NCBI GenBank assembly: GCA_947498935.1
Contig: CANMMM010000005.1
Coordinates: forward strand, 1-64,000
Source of the DNA: an uncultured Aquimarina sp.
GTDB taxonomy: Bacteria > Bacteroidota > Bacteroidia > Flavobacteriales > Flavobacteriaceae
DNA: 64,000 bases
Direction of reading: 5' to 3'
Of this stretch, positions 17,134 through 26,917 are shown in pieces. Under the pieces are notes generated by a model. The model saw only the letters and a program-made list of their open reading frames with translations, had not been told where the DNA came from and ran no database searches. Position numbers and translations under genes: made by a program. How positions within the stretch are numbered: the first letter of the stretch is position 1; the number at the start of each line of letters is the position of its first letter.

Positions 17134-19572
17134 ATGAAAAATACCAAACGTTCTATTACGCTAAAAATCGTCGCAGGCTACTTACTCGCAGTAGCCACGG
17201 CCGTAATTGCATTTTGGGTCATCTACCAACAGTTGGATTCCTACTCAGAGATTACGGAACGAAAAAATGATAATAATAAGAAACTAGCCATGGTAGGAGA
17301 AGCCATCACAGGGCTTTATGAGGCGGAGAGTCTGACCAGAAACATTATCCAAACTTCTGACACCGAAAAATTTAGCATCTACAAAGCCAAGGTGGATTCG
17401 ATCATAAATACGATCAATCAGGTAAGCAGGATGTCTTTCGATGCGCTACAGTCTCAAAAAATCGATAGCATCAAGGCACTGATTGACAGCAAGAACCAAA
17501 ATTTTGAAGAGCTGATCGAAATCTATGAACAGCAAAAGGAAAAAGGGGTGTATGCTACTGCGATCGATGAATTAAAGAAAGCGAATGAGTCTTTTGGCGA
17601 TACGGATTATGACAAGCGATTCCGAAAACTATCTCCAGAGTTTAAAAAGAGAATTGTAAACATCATTAACCTGACTAAAAAAGACAATGCCAAACGACTA
17701 ACGAATCAAACCATCGATTCTATTGCCCAAAAGGTGAAGCAGGTACTGGCGGATTTAGAGAAAAAAGATACCCGCTATAAACAGCAGATCAAGGAACGAG
17801 AAAATAAGCTGCTCAAAAATGATCAGACGATCACCCGACAGCTTCGTGATCTGATGGCTGCCATCGAGGATAATGAGCGGAATAAATACCTAGACAAGTT
17901 GAGTAGTTCGGACATGATGCTATCGAAAACGTCTAATTTCATTATCTTGATTACGGTGATTAGTCTATTAATCGCGATTATTTTTCTGTTTTTGATCACC
18001 AAAGATGTATCGATGAGTCAGAAATATAGAAATGAACTGGAAGAAGAAAAAGCCTATACAGAATCACTACTAAAAACCAGAGAATCGCTAATCAATACGG
18101 TTACACACGACCTACGGTCTCCTCTGAATACGGTGATTGGGTATTCGGATTTATTAGAAAAAACAGGACTAAACGCTAAACAAAAACACTACTTAGATCA
18201 CCTAAAAAAATCTTCGGATTATATCCTGCACTTGGTCAATGATCTATTGGATTTATCCAAACTAGAGGCTGGAAAAATGGTGATCGAGGAATTGCCTTTT
18301 TCGCCGCACAAACTGATCGAAAACACCATAACTAGTACCATTCCTATTCACGATCCTAAAAATCTAGAGATCGCCATTCGATCTACCTTACAACTACAGC
18401 AGCAGTTTCTAGGCGATCCTTTTCGGATCAAACAAATACTGACCAATTTGGTAAATAACGCCTATAAATTCACCAACCAAGGAGGCATCACTGTCACTAG
18501 TAAGATCGTCGAAAACGGTCTTGCCGAAAAGCAATTGGTAATTGCGGTTCAGGATACAGGAATTGGTATTACTACTGAACAGCAACAGTTTATCTTCGAG
18601 GAGTTCTCACAGGGCGAAGAAGATACTGAAAAAAAATACGGTGGATTCGGACTCGGACTCTCCATCACTAAAAAAATCATCAAACTACTCGATGGCACAA
18701 TCACCCTAGATAGCGAAGTTGGAAAAGGAAGCACCTTTACGATTCATATTCCGATACGCATGTCGCATTCGCTCATTGCAGAAGAAAGCCCAATCAATGA
18801 TGATGAGCTGGATTTTTCTAACAGAAAAGTACTGATCGTAGATGATGACCCTAGCCAATTAGATCTCACCAGCGAGGTTGTATCCATGGCAGGTCTTAGC
18901 TATGAGATAAGTCGCAATGGAATAGAAGCCCTAGAATTGTTGCAAAAAAACACTTATGATCTGGTACTATCCGACATACAAATGCCTGGTATGGATGGAT
19001 TCGAACTCCTAGAAGCGATCCAAAACACTCCTGCCACACAGCACCTACAGGTCATTGCATTATCAGGTAGAATAGACGTCACTCCAGATGAATATCTAGA
19101 AGAGGGGTTTGCTGGCAGTCTACGAAAACCGTATCTCCCCAAAGACCTGATCAATTTAATAGCTAGTATTCTACACATCACTCCTGTAGATCAACACCCT
19201 ACCCCAATAACTACGATCGCCAATGATGATCCTTCGTATTCTTTAGATGATTTAATGATTTTTGCACAGGGAGATACCGAATCCTTACGCGCTATCTTAG
19301 ACACCTTTATAGAGAGTACACAGCAGAATTTAGTAGCGCTACAAACAGCTTTAGACCAAAATAACAAGGATGCTATACACCAAATAGCACATCGCATGCT
19401 ACCTATGTTTAAGCAGATCAAGGCTCATGATATTATCCCTATCTTAGACAAACTAGAACACCAAACGCGTTATGAGCTAGATGACACTACAGTGCTAGCA
19501 CTTACTAAAATTGGACTTTCTAAAATCGAAGTATTACTCACTAAACTCCACAATAAAGCTTCTGAGTTATAA
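17134..19572 (+). CDS. Hybrid sensor histidine kinase with receiver and Hpt domains
   Basis: An 812-residue membrane phosphorelay protein. Order: TM1 (about 11-31), a long helical extracytoplasmic sensor (32-265), TM2 (268-289), a HisKA domain with THDLRSPLNTVIG (His 325), an ATPase domain with NLVNNAYKFT, DTGIGI and GFGLGLSITKKII, a receiver (VLIVDDDP, phospho-Asp 614 in SDIQMPGMDG, Lys in LRKPY), and a C-terminal Hpt-like domain with IAHRMLPMF (His 753). All catalytic residues are present, so an internal His-Asp-His relay is likely. The convergent sigma-54 regulator at 19718 is a plausible output partner. Inverted repeats R3 and R4 enclose the gene. Confidence 0.95.
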   Translation: MKNTKRSITLKIVAGYLLAVATAVIAFWVIYQQLDSYSEITERKNDNNKKLAMVGEAITGLYEAESLTRNIIQTSDTEKFSIYKAKVDSIINTINQVSRMSFDALQSQKIDSIKALIDSKNQNFEELIEIYEQQKEKGVYATAIDELKKANESFGDTDYDKRFRKLSPEFKKRIVNIINLTKKDNAKRLTNQTIDSIAQKVKQVLADLEKKDTRYKQQIKERENKLLKNDQTITRQLRDLMAAIEDNERNKYLDKLSSSDMMLSKTSNFIILITVISLLIAIIFLFLITKDVSMSQKYRNELEEEKAYTESLLKTRESLINTVTHDLRSPLNTVIGYSDLLEKTGLNAKQKHYLDHLKKSSDYILHLVNDLLDLSKLEAGKMVIEELPFSPHKLIENTITSTIPIHDPKNLEIAIRSTLQLQQQFLGDPFRIKQILTNLVNNAYKFTNQGGITVTSKIVENGLAEKQLVIAVQDTGIGITTEQQQFIFEEFSQGEEDTEKKYGGFGLGLSITKKIIKLLDGTITLDSEVGKGSTFTIHIPIRMSHSLIAEESPINDDELDFSNRKVLIVDDDPSQLDLTSEVVSMAGLSYEISRNGIEALELLQKNTYDLVLSDIQMPGMDGFELLEAIQNTPATQHLQVIALSGRIDVTPDEYLEEGFAGSLRKPYLPKDLINLIASILHITPVDQHPTPITTIANDDPSYSLDDLMIFAQGDTESLRAILDTFIESTQQNLVALQTALDQNNKDAIHQIAHRMLPMFKQIKAHDIIPILDKLEHQTRYELDDTTVLALTKIGLSKIEVLLTKLHNKASEL

Positions 19573-19578
19573 TTTTTT

Positions 19579-19666
19579 GGGCGTTACCACAGGGGTCGGG
19601 CTATCCGTTCCAATTCCTCACCCTCCTAAGGTCGGGCTGCGGGATTTCCCCTACTATCCCTAACGC
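19579..19666 (-). repeat. GCGTTAGGG repeat copy R4 (subtype A), 6 bp after the hybrid kinase
   Basis: Inverted relative to R3 and nearly identical to it (3 mismatches in 88 bp by my count). It lies between the convergent kinase and sigma-54 regulator genes, starting 6 bp past the kinase stop codon, where it may also act as a terminator or mRNA 3'-end structure. Confidence 0.88.
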
Positions 19667-19717
19667 AAGTAGTTTTTTTATAAAAGAAATGATGTAACTA
19701 ACAACGGACACTTATAG

Positions 19718-21091
19718 CTATAAGCTGATATCGTATTGTTTTAATTTGTTGTATAATGTTTTTCTATCGATAGATAGCATTCTAGCTGCTTTCGCTTTAT
19801 TACCATTGGCTTTTTCTAGCGCATCAATGATCAACTCTTGCTCATTTTGGTTTTTAAACAAGCCATAGGTTTGCTTCTTTTTATGAGATGCATAAGCGAT
19901 ATCGGTAGGCAATACTTCCATCGTCACCATATCGGTGGGTGATAAAAGAATGGATCGTTTTACGATATTTTTTAATTCTCGTAGATTCCCTGGCCAATCG
20001 TATTTCTTAAAGGTGGCTAGCACCTCATCGGTAAATCCCACTACATTTTTATCCAATTCTACATTAGACTCTTCTAAAAAATGACTGGCAAACAGCATTA
20101 AATCTTCGATACGTTCTCTAAGCGGAGGTACTTTAATCGAAAATTCATTGAGTCGATGGTACAAATCTTCTCTAAACTCACCTTCCTTGACCGCATTGGA
20201 TAAATCTTCATTCGTAGCAGCTATCACTCGGATATCCACTTCTATTTCCTTATTACTCCCTACAGGTTTAATTTTACGTTCTTGTAATGCTCTGAGTAAT
20301 TGCACCTGTAGCTCATAACTAAGATTCCCTATTTCATCCAGAAATAAGGTGCCTCCATTAGCCGCCTCGAAATGCCCTACTTTATCATTTACAGCCCCAG
20401 TAAAAGAACCTTTGATATGTCCGAAAAACTCACTAGAAGCAATCTCTTTAGGAATTGCGCCACAATCTACAGCTACAAAGGGCTGATCGGCACGTTTACT
20501 GGCTTTATGAATACTATTGGCTACATACTCTTTTCCCGTACCGCTATCACCAATGACCAGTACAGACATTTTAGTCGGTGCTACCAATGCTACGTATTCA
20601 TTTAGTTTTTTAGAAGCATCACTAATACCTCGTACAAAACAAGCAGGCGCTATAGGCGTATGCGTATCTGCAGGTTTTTCTTTGGTGCTGGTAGTGGTAT
20701 CTGTAGTTTGCTGAGTAACACCATTAGCACCTTCAGTTTTTAGCGCTTTATGGATGGTTTGCAATATGGTATCTGGGGTAAACGGCTTCGCTACATAATC
20801 AAAAGCGCCTTGTTTGATCGCTTTTACAGCCATATTCACTTCTGCATAACCAGTCATAATAATAACCTGCGTCGTTGCATTCTGCGCCCTAACATCATCT
20901 AGCAAACTGATGCCGTCCTTGTCAGGCAACCGTACATCTGTAAGTATAATATCGAATTGCTTTTCCTTAAGCTGTGCCAATGCTTCATTGCATGAAAATG
21001 CCGTAGCCACATCATGTTTCTTTTTTTCTAAAAACGTTTTGAGCATTTTACAAAATGCAACATCATCTTCGACTATAAGAATACTAGCCAT
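19718..21091 (-). CDS. Sigma-54-dependent NtrC-type response regulator
   Basis: A 457-residue enhancer-binding protein. Receiver domain 1-115 (EDD at 8-10, phospho-Asp 52 in LTDVRLPDKDG, Lys 102 in AKPF), a Thr-rich linker, a sigma-54 AAA+ domain about 150-385 with Walker A GDSGTGKE, the GAFTGA loop present as GSFTGA, Walker B GGTLFLDEIG, and RVIAATNEDL, then a Fis-type helix-turn-helix at the C terminus (KAARMLSIDRKTLYNKLKQY). It activates sigma-54 promoters when phosphorylated. The Ser in the GAFTGA loop is an accepted variant. It is convergent with the hybrid kinase. Confidence 0.97.
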   Translation of the reverse strand: MASILIVEDDVAFCKMLKTFLEKKKHDVATAFSCNEALAQLKEKQFDIILTDVRLPDKDGISLLDDVRAQNATTQVIIMTGYAEVNMAVKAIKQGAFDYVAKPFTPDTILQTIHKALKTEGANGVTQQTTDTTTSTKEKPADTHTPIAPACFVRGISDASKKLNEYVALVAPTKMSVLVIGDSGTGKEYVANSIHKASKRADQPFVAVDCGAIPKEIASSEFFGHIKGSFTGAVNDKVGHFEAANGGTLFLDEIGNLSYELQVQLLRALQERKIKPVGSNKEIEVDIRVIAATNEDLSNAVKEGEFREDLYHRLNEFSIKVPPLRERIEDLMLFASHFLEESNVELDKNVVGFTDEVLATFKKYDWPGNLRELKNIVKRSILLSPTDMVTMEVLPTDIAYASHKKKQTYGLFKNQNEQELIIDALEKANGNKAKAARMLSIDRKTLYNKLKQYDISL

Positions 21092-21497
21092 ATTTTCTTT
21101 CTCTTTCTAATCTACATTCATACTATACATCTATCCATTCTTATACTTTTGCGTCCCCTTGTCTTATAAAAATAATAAAATTAACTATAACGTATAGTGT
21201 TTTTCACAAGTAACTATTCAATGGGTTTAATTACTAGTATCACTTGTAAAAAACAGACTTCTATTAGATGCATTTTTCTATAAACACTAAAATGAGCGTG
21301 TATATTGTTCTGGCGAAACAACATTTTAGTAATTATCAGAAAATGTGCAGATTTCATGAGAGAAAACGATTTTATAGGGTTACTTTTTAAATACAAAAAA
21401 AGAGACCCTTGGGATTGGGTCTCTTTTTATCAGCACTAAACAACTTTATATCGTCCTATACATGATTGCAAAACGATATCCTTTTCTACCCCTAGAT
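21092..21497. other. 405-bp intergenic region with a possible plus-strand transcript
   Basis: No established gene. A plus-strand TACTTTTG at 21139-21146 fits the Bacteroidota -7 element, a 32-codon frame lies at 21292-21390, and a strong bidirectional terminator follows. A small RNA or small protein gene is possible but unproven. Confidence 0.3.
21397..21428. terminator. Bidirectional rho-independent terminator
   Basis: Perfect 12-bp arms AAAAAGAGACCC and GGGTCTCTTTTT around the loop TTGGGATT. It lies 70 bp past the stop of the secreted-protein gene at 21498 and would also end a plus-strand transcript. Confidence 0.9.
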
Positions 21498-21830
21498 TTA
21501 AGATTTGTCGTTTGGCCTAATCCATTCTCCAATTGCACTAGCAAATACAACTTTAGTATCGTTGTTATTTTTGCCTCTTAGTACAATCTTATATGTGTTG
21601 TCTTTGGATATAAATGTTTTATGTATTTTTAAGTGCTCATAATCTCTGATGGCAGCATGCTCTACAGACATTGGCAATTCTACAATTCCTATTTCAGCAT
21701 ACTCCTGCATTTCATATTCATAATCTTTATAGCCCCACATTTGGTTATCAGCCATTTCATCCTGCGCTACTGCTCCTTGAGCTGATATAATACTTACTAC
21801 TACTGCGATGATCATTTGTATATTTTTCAT
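21498..21830 (-). CDS. Small secreted protein, unknown function
   Basis: A 110-residue exported protein. The start is taken at the ATG before KNIQMIIAVVVSII, which gives a standard signal peptide with cleavage likely after AVA. The mature part is acidic then mixed (DEMADNQMWGYKDYEYEMQ, then HIKTFISKDNTYKI-like) and has no lipobox or known domain. It may be a periplasmic or surface protein. The gene has its own terminator. No homology can be claimed by eye. Confidence 0.75.
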   Translation of the reverse strand: MKNIQMIIAVVVSIISAQGAVAQDEMADNQMWGYKDYEYEMQEYAEIGIVELPMSVEHAAIRDYEHLKIHKTFISKDNTYKIVLRGKNNNDTKVVFASAIGEWIRPNDKS

Positions 21831-22149
21831 GTTTATAAAATTATAAACTCGTTTCATTGTATAGTATATAGGAAGAATTGTTCCAAAAAATAAAACACCT
21901 CGAAACTCAATACAAGTAACTGAAAACCATACTTATAACTAAAAACATATAAGATTAGAGATCGTGTAGAAACTGTAGAATCCCCACAAAAGTGTAGAAA
22001 TTTTACACACTTTTTAACACCTATTAGAAAGAAAAACACAGTACATGTTTGAAAACAACTTTCATTTCCAATGACTTACCCCCCTAAAAACACTTCAAAA
22101 CAGACGAATACCACTTATACACAATTGCTTTGTCAATGAAGTGATATAC

Positions 22150-22551
22150 CTACCACAGTGGCTTCTTTCTATTTGCTTTTTTCTGAGATTGCTTTTTTTT
22201 GGTGTCTAATCGTTTTTGAACAGACGCTTTGGTACGCCTACTTGCTTTTCTAGGAGGTAACGTTTTAAGACTCGCTTTGAGCACTCCTAATAATCGATTG
22301 GTTACGATTTCTTTATTACGGTGCTGACTTCTAGAGCTACCACAAGACATGATTAATACACCTGATTTGGTAAGTTTAGTAGCTAACTTAGAAAGGATCA
22401 ATGATTTTTCTCGCTCATTGATCCCTTTTGATGCTTTTATATCGAAGCACACTGTTACTTTAGTCGCTACTTTATTGACATGTTGCCCTCCTGCACCAGC
22501 ACTGCGTGCTGCTTTATACGTTAACTCATTAATAACACTCGCTACAATCAT
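22150..22551 (-). CDS. arfB: Alternative ribosome-rescue factor ArfB
   Basis: A 133-residue codon-independent peptidyl-tRNA hydrolase that frees stalled ribosomes. The GGQ motif is at residues 21-23 in AGAGGQHVNKVATKV, and the C-terminal tail is very basic (RKASRRTKASVQKRLDTKKK), the part that enters the empty mRNA channel. The release-factor codon-recognition domain is absent, as expected. It overlaps the DUF4301 stop region by 4 bp, so the two are translationally coupled. Confidence 0.95.
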   Translation of the reverse strand: MIVASVINELTYKAARSAGAGGQHVNKVATKVTVCFDIKASKGINEREKSLILSKLATKLTKSGVLIMSCGSSRSQHRNKEIVTNRLLGVLKASLKTLPPRKASRRTKASVQKRLDTKKKQSQKKANRKKPLW

Positions 22552-24113
22552 GTAAATAACTTAGCCTGGTGTGCAGATTTCAGCAAGTCATTTACCGTTT
22601 TTACAGGGTTAAATGTTGTGAGAGGCACTTCTACAAATACACTGATCCAATTCGACATTCCCCCATTCCATAATCCAGGTAATTCTAATGCTTTCACAAT
22701 ATTACCATTCATTGACTTCTTAGTAATAAAACCAGCATCTGGATCTACATAGTGCTGTAAATTAAATTTCTTCCCCTTATAATCTCGTACACCACATACT
22801 AGATCCACAGGGTTAAAATGAGTTGCGCTTTTTAGGATATCGCACTGCCTCTTATCATTTTTATTGATCTGTGGAGTTTCTACAATTTGTAATACCAAAC
22901 GTCCGTTCTCTTTCTTTACCCAAAAAGGTCCTCCTCCAGGCTCTCCTTCATTGATTACCATTCCGCAAACACGAATCGGACGATTCATTGATTTCTTTAG
23001 AAACTCTATTTTGTATTTCTCCGCAAACTTATCAAAATCTAAGGGCAATCGCACATTGAGCTGCTGCACCAAGAATTTCTTAATATCTTTTAATTCTGCC
23101 TCTGTCGGAGCTTTTTTGTCGATGGCATTTAAAATACGGAATACCTCATCCTGTATCTCTATCAACTTACCTGCCAATACTTTTTTATACCCAGACACTT
23201 CGTCTTGATACTTACGTACCACTACGTTATCTATATTCTTTATATAGATAATATCTGCGTTCAAATCATTTAGATTTTCGATCAAGGCACCATGTCCACC
23301 AGGCCTAAATAATAGAGAGCCGTCTTCTTTTCTGTACAATTCATTTTTTTCTGTTACAGCGATCGTATCTGTCTCAGGTTTCTGAAATGAATAGGTAATC
23401 CCAAAAATAGTATCTGTTTCTTCTTCTACTTTCTTTTTGATACGTTCGAATTCATCTTTAAACGCCTCTAGATGATCTTTAGAAATCGTAAAATGCAACT
23501 TCGAATTTCCTGTAGCATTCTTATTATAGCCTGCTGCTTCGAATAAGTGCTCTTCAAAAGAAGTAGAAATATGATCAGTATAGTTATGAAATGGCAATAA
23601 CCCCTTTGGAAAAGCTCCATAATTCAGTCCCTTTTCCTTAAGCATCATCTCTACAAAAATATACAACTGTCGACCCTCTGATAAGGTATCAAAATTAGGG
23701 TATGAGCTCTTTACTTTTTCTATAACCACCGAGTAGAAAGGAAATTTTTCAAGTCCTATCAAAAATAACCGTATTGCATTTGCTTTTTCGTGATTGGTAT
23801 ACGAATTCAGGCTTTCTTTTTCGTATTCGTAGTTATCTAAGAATTTAAACAACTCCTTAAACATTCGAGTTGCCGCACCAGAAGCAGGTACAAATTTAAT
23901 GGTTTCTAAATCCGAAGATCTAGACTCGTATAATTTAGTTAACTCCGTCTGGTAATGTTCTGAGAATTTTAGAATTCCATTATCTAAAGTAGCTGCACTA
24001 CGTAAAGCAACAAATGGGATTTCATTTTTAAAAGTTTCTATCTGCGATAGCACCTTCTCTACTGTCAATCCTTTTGATTTGATGAGTTTTATATCTTGTT
24101 CGGTAATGTTCAC
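22548..24113 (-). CDS. DUF4301 family protein, nucleotidyltransferase-like
   Basis: A 521-residue Bacteroidota family of unassigned function. Residues 75-84 read VPASGAATRM, which resembles the N-terminal nucleotide loop of sugar nucleotidyltransferases (GxGTRM). Residues 270-277, RPGGHGAL, and 293-296, NIDN, copy the UDP-sugar pyrophosphorylase layout in which a PxGxG sugar-site loop precedes the metal-binding N-D-N. This supports a UTP-sugar-pyrophosphorylase-like fold, as an inference. The C-terminal third (PGLWNGGMSNWISVFVEVPL) is unique to the family. It overlaps arfB by 4 bp. Confidence 0.88.
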   Translation of the reverse strand: MNITEQDIKLIKSKGLTVEKVLSQIETFKNEIPFVALRSAATLDNGILKFSEHYQTELTKLYESRSSDLETIKFVPASGAATRMFKELFKFLDNYEYEKESLNSYTNHEKANAIRLFLIGLEKFPFYSVVIEKVKSSYPNFDTLSEGRQLYIFVEMMLKEKGLNYGAFPKGLLPFHNYTDHISTSFEEHLFEAAGYNKNATGNSKLHFTISKDHLEAFKDEFERIKKKVEEETDTIFGITYSFQKPETDTIAVTEKNELYRKEDGSLLFRPGGHGALIENLNDLNADIIYIKNIDNVVVRKYQDEVSGYKKVLAGKLIEIQDEVFRILNAIDKKAPTEAELKDIKKFLVQQLNVRLPLDFDKFAEKYKIEFLKKSMNRPIRVCGMVINEGEPGGGPFWVKKENGRLVLQIVETPQINKNDKRQCDILKSATHFNPVDLVCGVRDYKGKKFNLQHYVDPDAGFITKKSMNGNIVKALELPGLWNGGMSNWISVFVEVPLTTFNPVKTVNDLLKSAHQAKLFT

Positions 24114-24307
24114 TTTTTACGCTATTAGTTAATCAATACTTTTCATTCTTTTTTAGCCAAAAAAGTAGCTGCACTAAACATACGCTATCTTCACTAAAAA
24201 AAATGGGGCATTCATTCTTTATGGGGTAAGTTAGGTTCTCAAATATACAAAGCTTACACATTGATTATGATATTTTCTGAGATACTTTTCAAAAAAAAAC
24301 AGTTGTA

Positions 24308-24952
24308 TTACCTATTATATGAGACGTATGGCTGTGCATACACACAAGTAAAGCCTTCGAATTCTGTAAATGTAATATCATAATGATCAATCACACCTTT
24401 ATAATCGATTGTACCATAGGTAAACGGCATTGGCAACTCGAATGGCATGATATGAATATGCTGCTCAAAACTCAGTCCAGCCGTACCATACAATTTGTAC
24501 AACGCTTCTTTTGCGCCCCATATAACAGTTAACACCCGTACTTTATGCTCGGTCTGAGTAGCCACAAACTCTTTTTCGGAATCGATAAACTTATGCGCTA
24601 TTTTATCTATTTTTTCTCGTTGCTTTTCGATATCGATCCCCACTGGTACTGAACTAACAATAATCCCTGCAAATTCAAAAGAATGCGTAATGGATATATA
24701 CTTTCCATCTTGGAGATGAGGCTTCCCAAAATCATCATAAAAAAGATCAAAATCCGTATACCCTGCCAATGCTAATAAATGCCTAATACTCATAAAACCT
24801 CTTTTATGAATATCCGATTTCATCCTTGTTACACGTTGCTGACAATGCTCCGTAAGTGAGATTCCTTGGCATAAATTTTCATACGATTCTTCGATCTTCC
24901 ATATCCATACATTCGTATTGGGATCTACTGCTATAGTTTTATATAGAGGCAT
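24308..24952 (-). CDS. 4'-phosphopantetheinyl transferase superfamily protein
   Basis: Transfers phosphopantetheine from CoA to a carrier-protein serine. The 214-residue protein has the Sfp-type core: HLLALAGY and DDFGKPHL, SITHSFEFAGIIVS, the metal motif GIDIEK (105-110) and WGAKEALYKL (145-154). Length and spacing fit the Sfp/AcpT group that activates fatty-acid or secondary-metabolite carriers; no such synthase gene is nearby. It is transcribed divergently from ahcY. Confidence 0.93.
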   Translation of the reverse strand: MPLYKTIAVDPNTNVWIWKIEESYENLCQGISLTEHCQQRVTRMKSDIHKRGFMSIRHLLALAGYTDFDLFYDDFGKPHLQDGKYISITHSFEFAGIIVSSVPVGIDIEKQREKIDKIAHKFIDSEKEFVATQTEHKVRVLTVIWGAKEALYKLYGTAGLSFEQHIHIMPFELPMPFTYGTIDYKGVIDHYDITFTEFEGFTCVYAQPYVSYNR

Positions 24953-25090
24953 GTGTAGTCTTAAAGTTATTATGTATATTTACCGCCAAAAATAAGCAGT
25001 AAAATCACTGATTTTCAGCTAGCGAATTTAGAATAATTTAGCACCAAATACTAACAGTATTTACTGTCCATAACAACAAACACAGATATT

Positions 25091-26407
25091 ATGAGCACTA
25101 AAACAGCACCTTATGTTCCTTATAAAGTGAAAGATATTTCTCTAGCAGCTTGGGGAAGAAAAGAAATTGAATTAGCCGAAGCAGAGATGCCAGGTCTTAT
25201 GTCTCTTCGTGAAGAGTATAAAGATGAACAACCGCTTAAAGGAGCTCGTATTGCTGGATGCCTGCATATGACTATCCAAACAGCTGTACTAATAGAGACA
25301 TTACAAGCGCTTGGAGCAGAAGTTACATGGAGTTCTTGTAATATCTTTTCTACACAAGACCAAGCCGCAGCTGCAATCGCTGATGCAGGAATCCCTGTAT
25401 ATGCATGGAAAGGTATGAACGAAGAAGAGTTTGATTGGTGTATAGAGCAAACTTTGTTTTTTGGAGAAGAGCGTAAACCACTAAACATGATCTTAGATGA
25501 TGGTGGAGACTTAACCAATATGGTATTGGACAAGTACCCAGAACTCGTAGCAGACATCAAAGGACTTTCCGAAGAAACTACAACAGGAGTACACCGTTTA
25601 TACGAAAGAGTAAAAAATGGCACATTACCAATGCCTGCTATCAACGTAAATGATTCTGTAACCAAATCAAAATTTGATAATAAATACGGATGTAAAGAAA
25701 GTGCTGTAGATGCGATCCGTCGTGCTACAGATATTATGCTCGCAGGGAAACGTGTTACTGTATGTGGATATGGAGATGTTGGTAAAGGTACGGCTGCTTC
25801 TTTTAAAGGCGCAGGAAGTATCGTAACCGTAACTGAAATCGACCCTATTTGTGCGCTACAAGCAGCCATGGACGGTTTTGAAGTAAAAAAATTAGAAACT
25901 GTAGTAGGAAACAGTGACATCATCATTACTACTACTGGAAACAAAGATATCGTACAAGGGCGTCACTTCGAAGCAATGAAAGACAAAGCCATCGTTTGTA
26001 ATATTGGACATTTCGACAATGAAATAGACATGGCTTGGTTAAACGAAAACCACGGACACACTAAAGACACCATCAAACCACAAGTAGACAAATACAATGT
26101 TAATGGAAATGACATCGTAATCCTGGCAGAAGGACGTCTAGTGAATTTAGGATGTGCTACAGGGCATCCAAGTTTTGTAATGAGTAACTCGTTTACAAAC
26201 CAAACACTTGCACAAATCGAATTATGGAACAATAGTGATCAATACAAAAATGAAGTATACATGCTACCTAAGCACTTAGATGAAAAAGTAGCGAAACTTC
26301 ATTTGGCTAAAATTGGTGTAGAACTCACTGAATTACGCAAAGACCAAGCATCCTATATAGGAGTAACTGTAGAAGGACCATTTAAGCCTGAGCACTACAG
26401 ATATTAA
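25091..26407 (+). CDS. ahcY: Adenosylhomocysteinase
   Basis: Hydrolyses S-adenosylhomocysteine to adenosine and homocysteine, closing the activated-methyl cycle. The 438-residue protein has [40 protein letters not shown], the active-site [18 protein letters not shown] block ([19 protein letters not shown]), the NAD-binding [17 protein letters not shown], and the C-terminal KPEHYRY that reaches the partner subunit's NAD site. Monocistronic, with a terminator 40 bp downstream. Confidence 0.99.
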   Translation: MSTKTAPYVPYKVKDISLAAWGRKEIELAEAEMPGLMSLREEYKDEQPLKGARIAGCLHMTIQTAVLIETLQALGAEVTWSSCNIFSTQDQAAAAIADAGIPVYAWKGMNEEEFDWCIEQTLFFGEERKPLNMILDDGGDLTNMVLDKYPELVADIKGLSEETTTGVHRLYERVKNGTLPMPAINVNDSVTKSKFDNKYGCKESAVDAIRRATDIMLAGKRVTVCGYGDVGKGTAASFKGAGSIVTVTEIDPICALQAAMDGFEVKKLETVVGNSDIIITTTGNKDIVQGRHFEAMKDKAIVCNIGHFDNEIDMAWLNENHGHTKDTIKPQVDKYNVNGNDIVILAEGRLVNLGCATGHPSFVMSNSFTNQTLAQIELWNNSDQYKNEVYMLPKHLDEKVAKLHLAKIGVELTELRKDQASYIGVTVEGPFKPEHYRY

Positions 26408-26448
26408 ACCACAAAAACCTGAATATTCTCATATTTAGCGTTTATCAC

Positions 26449-26487
26449 AAAAAAGAGGGTATTTGATTTTCAGATACCCTCTTTTTT
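26449..26487. terminator. Rho-independent terminator of ahcY
   Basis: Perfect 14-bp arms AAAAAAGAGGGTAT and ATACCCTCTTTTTT with an 11-nt loop, about 40 bp past the ahcY stop codon. Confidence 0.92.
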
Positions 26488-26619
26488 ACACCTACCCCAT
26501 TCTTATAAGCTTCGAAATCTGTCATCTAGTGAACTAGCTTATAATTTTCCATAAAAAAAATCCTTTCAGAGCAAAAAGCTTCAAAAGGATTTCATTGTAT
26601 TTACAAAGGAAAATATCCC

Positions 26620-26880
26620 TTATGCTTCAAATGGAACTATAGAAACATAAGACTTATTGTCTTTCTTTTTCGTAAACTTTACTACACCATCTACTTTCGC
26701 ATGTAGTGTATGATCTTTACCAGCGTATACATTTTCACCTGGTTTGTGTGCGGTACCTCTTTGTCTTACAATGATGTTACCAGCAATGGCAGCCTGTCCT
26801 CCAAATATCTTAACACCTAAGCGTTTCGATTCTGATTCTCTACCATTTTTCGAACTACCAACTCCTTTTTTGTGAGCCAT
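26620..26880 (-). CDS. rpmA: 50S ribosomal protein L27
   Basis: An 86-residue ribosomal protein whose N terminus ([20 protein letters not shown]) reaches the peptidyl-transferase centre. It has no N-terminal cleavable extension as found in Firmicutes. The central [17 protein letters not shown] and HPGENV-type [14 protein letters not shown] blocks are diagnostic. It follows rplU by 37 bp, the usual rplU-rpmA order. Confidence 0.99.
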   Translation of the reverse strand: MAHKKGVGSSKNGRESESKRLGVKIFGGQAAIAGNIIVRQRGTAHKPGENVYAGKDHTLHAKVDGVVKFTKKKDNKSYVSIVPFEA

Positions 26881-26917
26881 TTTCTTTTAGTTTTTAGTAT
26901 GAATAAAATCAGTTGGA

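Noticed and set aside
25120..25944. Long minus-strand open frame (274 codons) opposite ahcY
   Set aside because: It is the antisense of a highly conserved gene with strong codon structure; the translation is Ser/Pro-rich with no domain.
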